A DNA stretch of 56,573 nt from an uncultured Christensenellaceae bacterium. GTDB taxonomy: Bacteria > Bacillota > Clostridia > Christensenellales > Borkfalkiaceae. A program made the translations under genes and the position numbers. Positions within the stretch are counted from its first letter, which is position 1. The number at the start of each line of letters is the position of its first letter. Location: assembly GCA_910588615.1 (NCBI GenBank), contig CAJUOI010000011.1, forward strand, positions 1 through 56,573. The letters are read 5' to 3'. This document shows positions 51,074 through 56,573 of the stretch, one piece after another. The notes under the pieces are model-generated. The model saw only the letters and a list, made by a program, of their open reading frames with translations, did no database searches and had not been told where the DNA came from.

Positions 51074-54000
51074 ATGAAACAACGTAAGATAAACTTAAAA
51101 TTTTTGGCGGCAATCGGAATAGCGTTTGCCATCCTGTTCGGTTTTATTTTTGCAGGGGGGGGGTATCTTTTTTGCGGTAAAAATGTCGAGGATAACGTTT
51201 CGTCCGTAAATAATTCCGCGTCCGTTTCGGCGGCAATCACGCCCGCGGCTACCAATTCGAGATACGGCACGTTTGCACACGGCGCGAATTATTCGTATAC
51301 CGCGTATTTTACAACTTTTAAGCCTGATACACGGCAATATACGACCTATGACGGAGATGACACCTATACCGTAGTGGTCGACAGCAGACAGCCGCACGGA
51401 TCTTGGCAAAACCCGTACGTAATCAATTCGACGACGCATTGGAATAATCTTTATACCGATACTGGAACAGAAGCGAAAGCAAAAGCGAATACGGAAGGAA
51501 AATTTTTTGCATTGACAACGGATTTAAGCTTTTCGGGAACGTTTCCTTCGCTTGTGGAATTTCACGGCACGCTATTCGGGTTGGGTCATAAAATCGTAAA
51601 TCCGGTGTACGCTAACGATCAATCGCAGACGGGGCTTATAAAAACAGCTCGTTCCGCGGCAACGGTTACCGATTTGATTGTTGAAAGTTTTTCTATTACT
51701 AATTTCGGTGTTGCGTTAGCAGCTAACACCGACGTGGGCGGGATCGTAGGTTATGCGCAGGGGGGCGTATGCTTTTTTAATGTTCATGTGCAAGGGTCGG
51801 TGGCATTAAATAATAAAAATATGAATGCGCATGGATTAGGCGGTCTTGTGGGACGTATTATCGGAACAAACGCAACGTCTGTTGAAGGGGAATCGGTTAG
51901 TCCGTTTACGGCATATCGTTGTTCTAGTCAGTTTACGCTCAATTACAGACCGACACAAAACAATGGGTCGACTTATACTGCGGGAATCGTAGGTAATGTA
52001 TCGCGTAATATTCAAGTCAATATCATTGATTGCTATACCGATATCTCCGCAACCATGGTGTTTAATACTACGATTGTCGGCATATCCTATTTTGCGGGCG
52101 CTTGCGCAACGGTCAATACGAACAGCGACATAATCATCAAGAATTTTGTATCAAACATTTTTTTGTCTTATATCGGATCGACGATGCCTTCCCCTGTCGG
52201 TATCACGGCGGGTGTCTGGGCTTGTACGGGTGAGCAAACTGCTTTAAATACGAAGAGAGCAATCATCGAAAACACGTATAGTAATTGCGAATTGTTGTTT
52301 GCGGGTTCTGCGAATCGTTCCAGTATCGTTCCAATTAATTCGTTTACGGACGCGAAATCGTCGGAACAATCAACGTTTTACAACAAGATCAATAAATCGT
52401 TTACCAATTATAATCATGGCAAGGTTTACGATTACGGGCACGACAATAGTTATTTTAGACTTGTTACCAAAGACGTCGGCGCTTATTCCAATCTCGGAAA
52501 TTTATGGGCGGACGCCAAAACGAAATTTGACAGTTTGGGCAATCATTGGGGCAACGGGGGCAGCGCTTTCGGCACGACGGGCTATACCTACTCGTTGGAC
52601 CATGCTCCCGTGCGCAAGGTGATGAAGACGAGCGGGTTCACCGTAAATTATTACCGCCTTGTCAACGGACAAAAACAGAGCGCGGGGGTCAACGCAAGCT
52701 CTTATAATTACGGCGGAACGCCTACCTTTGTAAGGGCGACCAACCTGAGTGAAAACCAAACCTTCGTCGGTTGGACGCAAAGCGCAACGGAAGAGGTTCT
52801 CTATACCGCGTCTTTCCCGTCCAATTTCTACGGAGATCTCGAATTGTACGCCGTGTGGGAGTTGCCCGTTAACGCAGTAAACGCGGAAATCGTGGCTTCG
52901 GGCGGCGCGGACGATAGCGGCGTGTATAAAGCCCCGTACTCGTCAAGCGGCGGCATTTCGCTCACCGCGAATATTACAAGTGATTATATGCGCGGAGCTG
53001 ACGTGTTTTATTCGTGGAGTAAGACGGGGGATACGTCTTTTTCCGACACGAACCAAACGCTGACGTTGCGCACGGTAAAGGAGAGCGGAACGTATACGCT
53101 GACCTATACGTTATGCGACAAGAGCGAGCCTTTATGGCGGCGCACGTCAAACGTAGATTCTTCCTTGAAACCTTTGCAAAAGCAGGTGGAAATTACACCC
53201 GGAAAGCTCGTATTGCAGAGTTTGACTTTAACGTCGAACGCCTACGTCGGAAAGCCGTTCCGCGAGGTTACCTTCGATGCAGTCGTTACCAATGAATCGG
53301 GAACGGTCATCAGCGGAACCGCGGTATGGAAATTTCAGGCGACCTCCATTTCGGAAAGCGACCCTAACAACACGTTTATCGTATTTACGCCCGACGCAAG
53401 CAACGACGGCAACTACGGTGCGACGCAGGAACTTGCCGCCACGGTAAAGCCGGAGTATTTACAGGTCGTTTACGAGATGGTGGATTTCTCGGGCATGACG
53501 GTAACGCACAATCTCGAATACAACGGCACGTGCACGGCGTCGGAATTGGTTGCATGGTTCCGCGACGGCTACCGCACGAATTTCCTCGAAAACCCGGAGT
53601 TTGCGGGACAGCTCGATAATCTTGCGCCCTTCTTTTCCTTGACAAAGGGCGGAACGCCCATTAAGCTAAGTGCGTTCAACCAAAGTTACAACCGCATCCA
53701 AAAAGAAATCCGTATTTACGTTACCCTGGACAGCCCCGTTTACACGGCTACGTTCTACGAGGACGGCACGGCGTTTTCCAACGGTACCGTATATCATACG
53801 GTGGGCGATCTTTATTACAACAATCAAATTATCGATCAGCCCGCGACGCCTACGCGGCAGGGAGAGATTTTCCTCGGCTGGTATTTCGATACGTTTGACG
53901 GCGACGGCAACGCGCAAAACCGCGCTTGGGATTTCGATACCGACCGTATGGTAGACGACGTCGTTTTGATCGGTAAATGGATTACCGCCGAGTTGAGACT

Positions 54001-56573
54001 GAAAGATCTCGAAATTACCCAGCTCAAAGATATTACCGCGCAACAGTCCGTTGCGAACGGGGATATCAGGGTCGTCGGCGTTTACGAAGTTACGAATCTT
54101 AACGATATGGAGGATCAGCGCATTCCGCTTACCCTCGGCAGCGGAAGCTTCGGAACGTATAAAATTGCGTACGGCAGCAGCGGCGACAACAAATTGCACG
54201 TTGTAAAAGAGTTTACAGGCACGAACGATGCTACCCGTCGCGACGCGATTACCGTTACGTCGGAAGGGGTAAGCAAGACAAAAATTTTAAACGTCGTTCC
54301 TATCTCCGTTGACGTAAGCAGCTTGCCGGCGCTTTCCAAATACGGCGCGGGTACGGGCGAAGTGATTCAAGCCTATACGGGCGAGGCAATCAATTTGTCC
54401 CCCGTAAACCCCGGCGAATATCCCCAAAACGTTACGGGCGTAACATTTCAATACGTCAACAGTTCGGGCGATATCGTCGATGCGGAAAACGTTATCGCAA
54501 TGGGCGGGTATCTCGTAAAATTCATCTTCACGATGACGGGCGACGATTACGCGCCCAAAGAGGAAATCAGTATCAGACTGATTATTCGCAACGTTTCTTC
54601 CGTCAATATCGAATGGGATACGAATACCTTCGTGTATAACGGACAGGCGCAGCATCCCAAGCCCACGTTTACCGATTCGGACGGAAACGTTTTGGAAGTG
54701 CCGTTTCATTATACGGGCGGCGACGACGCCGTAACCGTCGGCAGTTATACGGTGAAAATCGAGCTCGATTCCGATGCCTATACGCTCAGCGGCGTCGGAG
54801 TGTATTCGTTTACGATTACGAAAGCGGTTTTGAAAACCCCCGTATTCAAGGGTGGCATCGAATATACGGGCGAGAAGATTTCGCTGATCGACGGGGAGGA
54901 TCCCGAAAAGTGGCTCGAAGGGTTTAACCCTTATATCATGGAAATCGCGACGGACAGCGACGCAACGGGTACGCAGGCGAAAAAGTATTCGGCTGTCATT
55001 CGTTTAAAGGACACCAACAATTGCAGTTGGGAGAGCACGGCATCCAGACAGATTACCGTGCAATGGGAAATCGAAAAAGCGCACCTTTCGGCAATCTGGG
55101 ACGGCTACGAACATCTTGCCGACGGTAAGCCGTACTATCCGAAGATAGAGCGTTTCATCGGGATCGTTGCGGCGGACGCGAACGCAATCAAGCTGACTAC
55201 GGACGTTTCCTACACAGGCGACGTAAACGTTTCGGAAGTGGGAAGCTATGTGATCAGGGCTACGATCAACTCTTCGGCGTCTTGGGCAGCCAACTACGTG
55301 CTGGACGACGGGCAGGAGTGGAGCTTCGTCATCGTGCCGAAATCGGGAATGCAGATTATTTCCATTGAATGGGGCGTAACGGAGTTTACCTTTAACGGCG
55401 AAATACAAAAGCCTGCTTTTACCGTCATGCTGGAAGAGAGCGGCAAAGATCCCGTTGATATTACGGCGCAGGCGACGGGTGCGCTTATTTTAAGCGACGT
55501 TACCTCGAAATGGGCGGGCAATTATACGGTTACCGTAAGCGCAAAGGACGGCAGCAATTATTTTATCCGCAAAGGAGCAACGTGCGACTATCGTATCGTA
55601 ACGAACGAGGCGGGCGAGGGCGCAGACCCGAACGGAACGCCGGTCGGACCGGGAGACGGCGACATCGACGACAAGAATCCGAGCGGCGGCTTTACTTTGC
55701 CTGCGGATATGCCTTGGTGGCAGCTTGCGCTCGGGATAGTTTCTATCATTCTCATCATCGTGTTTACCTCTAAGGGGGCAAAATACGGCAGCGAACGCAA
55801 AAAGTGCATCAAACAAACCACCAAGATCATGGCGCGTTCGGCGGCGTATCCCGTGGCGTTGCTTGCCTTGTTCGGCGTGGAAAATAAAATTTACACGATC
55901 GTAGCGATCGCGCTTGCAGGGCTTGCGGTGCTTGCGCTTATCTACATGATCGTGCAGAAGCGCCGCCTCGCTACGGCGGAAGAGGGACTTGAAAACGCCA
56001 AAGAGGAACACTTGCTTGCCGAAAAGCGCGAACAGGACGACGAACGCCGCAAACGCGAAGAGGAGTTCAAAATGATGATGGCAAGCATGATGAACCCCAA
56101 CGCGCAGATGCAGGGCGGTTTCGTCGGCGGCGACGTCAGAGAGATCGTTGGCGAGGTGGTGGCGTCGCTCATGCCCGCAATGCAGCAGTCTATGGCGTTG
56201 CCTGAGCCGAGCAACGAATTGAGACAGGTGCTGGAACAGCAACAGCGTATGATCGAGCAGCAGGGACAGATGATCGAACAGCTTGCGTATAATCAACAGC
56301 AAACGCCTGCGCTTCCTGCGCCCGACGATAACAGGATCGCCGAGCTCGAAGAGCGAATGGCGGAACAGCAGCGTTTGGCGGAAGAACGTGCCGCAGAGCA
56401 ACAGAGGATCGCGGACGAACGGTTGGCGCAGCAGCAGGCGATGATGATAGAGCAGCAGCGTTTAGCGGACGAACGTATCGCCGAGCAGCAGCGTATCGCG
56501 GAAGAGCGCGCGGCAGAGCAACAGCGTCTTTCCGAGGAACGGATGGAAAGGTTGATGATGCAGCTTAGCGAAC
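51074..56573 (+). CDS. Very large repeat-containing surface protein with intracellular coiled coil (partial)
   Basis: Open for 1833 codons and runs off the window. ATG 51074 with GGAGGGAACG upstream. Order: basic start and hydrophobic signal/anchor (about 6-34); GLUG-like glycine motifs (GGIVGYAQGG, GGLVGRI, about 215-270); two InlB-type B repeats (TFVGWTQ...LYAVW about 565-595; IFLGWYFD...LIGKW about 935-970); MBG-like domains (FVYNGQAQHPKPTFTD near 1182; EFTFNGEIQKPAFTV near 1436); and a linker. Three hydrophobic segments follow (about 1546-1570, 1585-1602, 1606-1628) with basic flanks that place the rest inside. After that comes a Gln/Glu/Arg coiled coil with EQQRIAEERAAEQQR-type repeats to the edge. 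No LPXTG sorting signal is seen. Probable adhesin or surface-to-cytoplasm linker; function unknown. Confidence 0.85.
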   Translation, partial: MKQRKINLKFLAAIGIAFAILFGFIFAGGGYLFCGKNVEDNVSSVNNSASVSAAITPAATNSRYGTFAHGANYSYTAYFTTFKPDTRQYTTYDGDDTYTVVVDSRQPHGSWQNPYVINSTTHWNNLYTDTGTEAKAKANTEGKFFALTTDLSFSGTFPSLVEFHGTLFGLGHKIVNPVYANDQSQTGLIKTARSAATVTDLIVESFSITNFGVALAANTDVGGIVGYAQGGVCFFNVHVQGSVALNNKNMNAHGLGGLVGRIIGTNATSVEGESVSPFTAYRCSSQFTLNYRPTQNNGSTYTAGIVGNVSRNIQVNIIDCYTDISATMVFNTTIVGISYFAGACATVNTNSDIIIKNFVSNIFLSYIGSTMPSPVGITAGVWACTGEQTALNTKRAIIENTYSNCELLFAGSANRSSIVPINSFTDAKSSEQSTFYNKINKSFTNYNHGKVYDYGHDNSYFRLVTKDVGAYSNLGNLWADAKTKFDSLGNHWGNGGSAFGTTGYTYSLDHAPVRKVMKTSGFTVNYYRLVNGQKQSAGVNASSYNYGGTPTFVRATNLSENQTFVGWTQSATEEVLYTASFPSNFYGDLELYAVWELPVNAVNAEIVASGGADDSGVYKAPYSSSGGISLTANITSDYMRGADVFYSWSKTGDTSFSDTNQTLTLRTVKESGTYTLTYTLCDKSEPLWRRTSNVDSSLKPLQKQVEITPGKLVLQSLTLTSNAYVGKPFREVTFDAVVTNESGTVISGTAVWKFQATSISESDPNNTFIVFTPDASNDGNYGATQELAATVKPEYLQVVYEMVDFSGMTVTHNLEYNGTCTASELVAWFRDGYRTNFLENPEFAGQLDNLAPFFSLTKGGTPIKLSAFNQSYNRIQKEIRIYVTLDSPVYTATFYEDGTAFSNGTVYHTVGDLYYNNQIIDQPATPTRQGEIFLGWYFDTFDGDGNAQNRAWDFDTDRMVDDVVLIGKWITAELRLKDLEITQLKDITAQQSVANGDIRVVGVYEVTNLNDMEDQRIPLTLGSGSFGTYKIAYGSSGDNKLHVVKEFTGTNDATRRDAITVTSEGVSKTKILNVVPISVDVSSLPALSKYGAGTGEVIQAYTGEAINLSPVNPGEYPQNVTGVTFQYVNSSGDIVDAENVIAMGGYLVKFIFTMTGDDYAPKEEISIRLIIRNVSSVNIEWDTNTFVYNGQAQHPKPTFTDSDGNVLEVPFHYTGGDDAVTVGSYTVKIELDSDAYTLSGVGVYSFTITKAVLKTPVFKGGIEYTGEKISLIDGEDPEKWLEGFNPYIMEIATDSDATGTQAKKYSAVIRLKDTNNCSWESTASRQITVQWEIEKAHLSAIWDGYEHLADGKPYYPKIERFIGIVAADANAIKLTTDVSYTGDVNVSEVGSYVIRATINSSASWAANYVLDDGQEWSFVIVPKSGMQIISIEWGVTEFTFNGEIQKPAFTVMLEESGKDPVDITAQATGALILSDVTSKWAGNYTVTVSAKDGSNYFIRKGATCDYRIVTNEAGEGADPNGTPVGPGDGDIDDKNPSGGFTLPADMPWWQLALGIVSIILIIVFTSKGAKYGSERKKCIKQTTKIMARSAAYPVALLALFGVENKIYTIVAIALAGLAVLALIYMIVQKRRLATAEEGLENAKEEHLLAEKREQDDERRKREEEFKMMMASMMNPNAQMQGGFVGGDVREIVGEVVASLMPAMQQSMALPEPSNELRQVLEQQQRMIEQQGQMIEQLAYNQQQTPALPAPDDNRIAELEERMAEQQRLAEERAAEQQRIADERLAQQQAMMIEQQRLADERIAEQQRIAEERAAEQQRLSEERMERLMMQLSE
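51155..51163 (+). repeat. G9 homopolymer near the start of the surface protein gene
   Basis: Nine consecutive G encode Gly-Gly-Gly at residues 28-30, at the end of the signal/anchor helix. Gain or loss of one G would lead to a stop within about 20 codons in either frame, as in phase-variable genes. Confidence 0.6.

Noticed and set aside
52000..52300. CRISPR array or tandem DNA repeats in the surface protein gene
   Set aside because: No repeat-spacer periodicity is present; repeats are only at the protein level and degenerate.
55490..56401. 303-codon minus-strand ORF under the coiled-coil region
   Set aside because: It is His/Arg/Leu-rich shadow coding of the Gln/Glu/Arg repeats of the plus-strand surface protein.

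Overview
The window looks like a core chromosomal segment of a Gram-positive, Clostridia-like Firmicute of moderately high GC. The evidence is gene content: a dgt-dnaG-rpoD-trmK-nif3-zinc-ribbon operon, a YlbJ-type sporulation membrane protein, a broken stage V sporulation protein AD gene, lysine/mDAP synthesis through LL-diaminopimelate aminotransferase, a short ProRS with C-terminal zinc-binding tail, and consensus sigma-A promoters (TTGACA, 17-18 nt, TATAAT). A gut Christensenellales-type lineage is my guess only; nothing in the sequence names the species.

Positions 308-11528 hold two rightward operons. The first (dgt, dnaG, rpoD, trmK, nif3-like, zinc-ribbon coiled-coil protein, alanine racemase, 5-formyl-THF cyclo-ligase) links replication priming, the main sigma factor and housekeeping enzymes, mostly through 4-nt stop/start overlaps. 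The second starts at a strong promoter at 7898 and carries a membrane protein, rsmD, coaD, DAHP synthase and prephenate dehydratase. A leftward YlbJ-like gene converges on it with overlapping stops, and rarA follows rightward.

Positions 13890-19995 are leftward: two tandem zinc-ribbon membrane proteins, a nitroreductase, a VSG-repeat lipoprotein (DUF4097), transketolase and a phosphohexomutase. From 20195 transcription is rightward again: tandem DegV proteins, a DUF2207 membrane protein, then proS-PHP-asnS. A NUDIX gene is leftward, and then come purA-dapF-pyrG-dapL-malQ-mscL, mnmE and a LysR regulator. An HtrA-type protease gene is leftward.

At about 39.85 kb the gene content changes. A spoVAD-like gene stops abruptly at about two thirds of normal length beside several inverted repeats. 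A surface polysaccharide locus follows: rfbABDC for dTDP-L-rhamnose, five glycosyltransferases, a Wzy-like polymerase and a Wzx-like flippase. Its central part (44.3-48.0 kb) is much more AT-rich than the rest, which suggests horizontal acquisition. After a terminator at 50.7 kb and a structured 5' leader, a very large surface protein begins and runs off the window. It has a signal or anchor segment, GLUG-like, InlB-type and MBG-like repeats, three membrane segments, and a long intracellular Gln/Glu/Arg coiled coil. This protein is the strongest candidate for something undescribed. No tRNA, rRNA, CRISPR array or recognisable insertion sequence was found.
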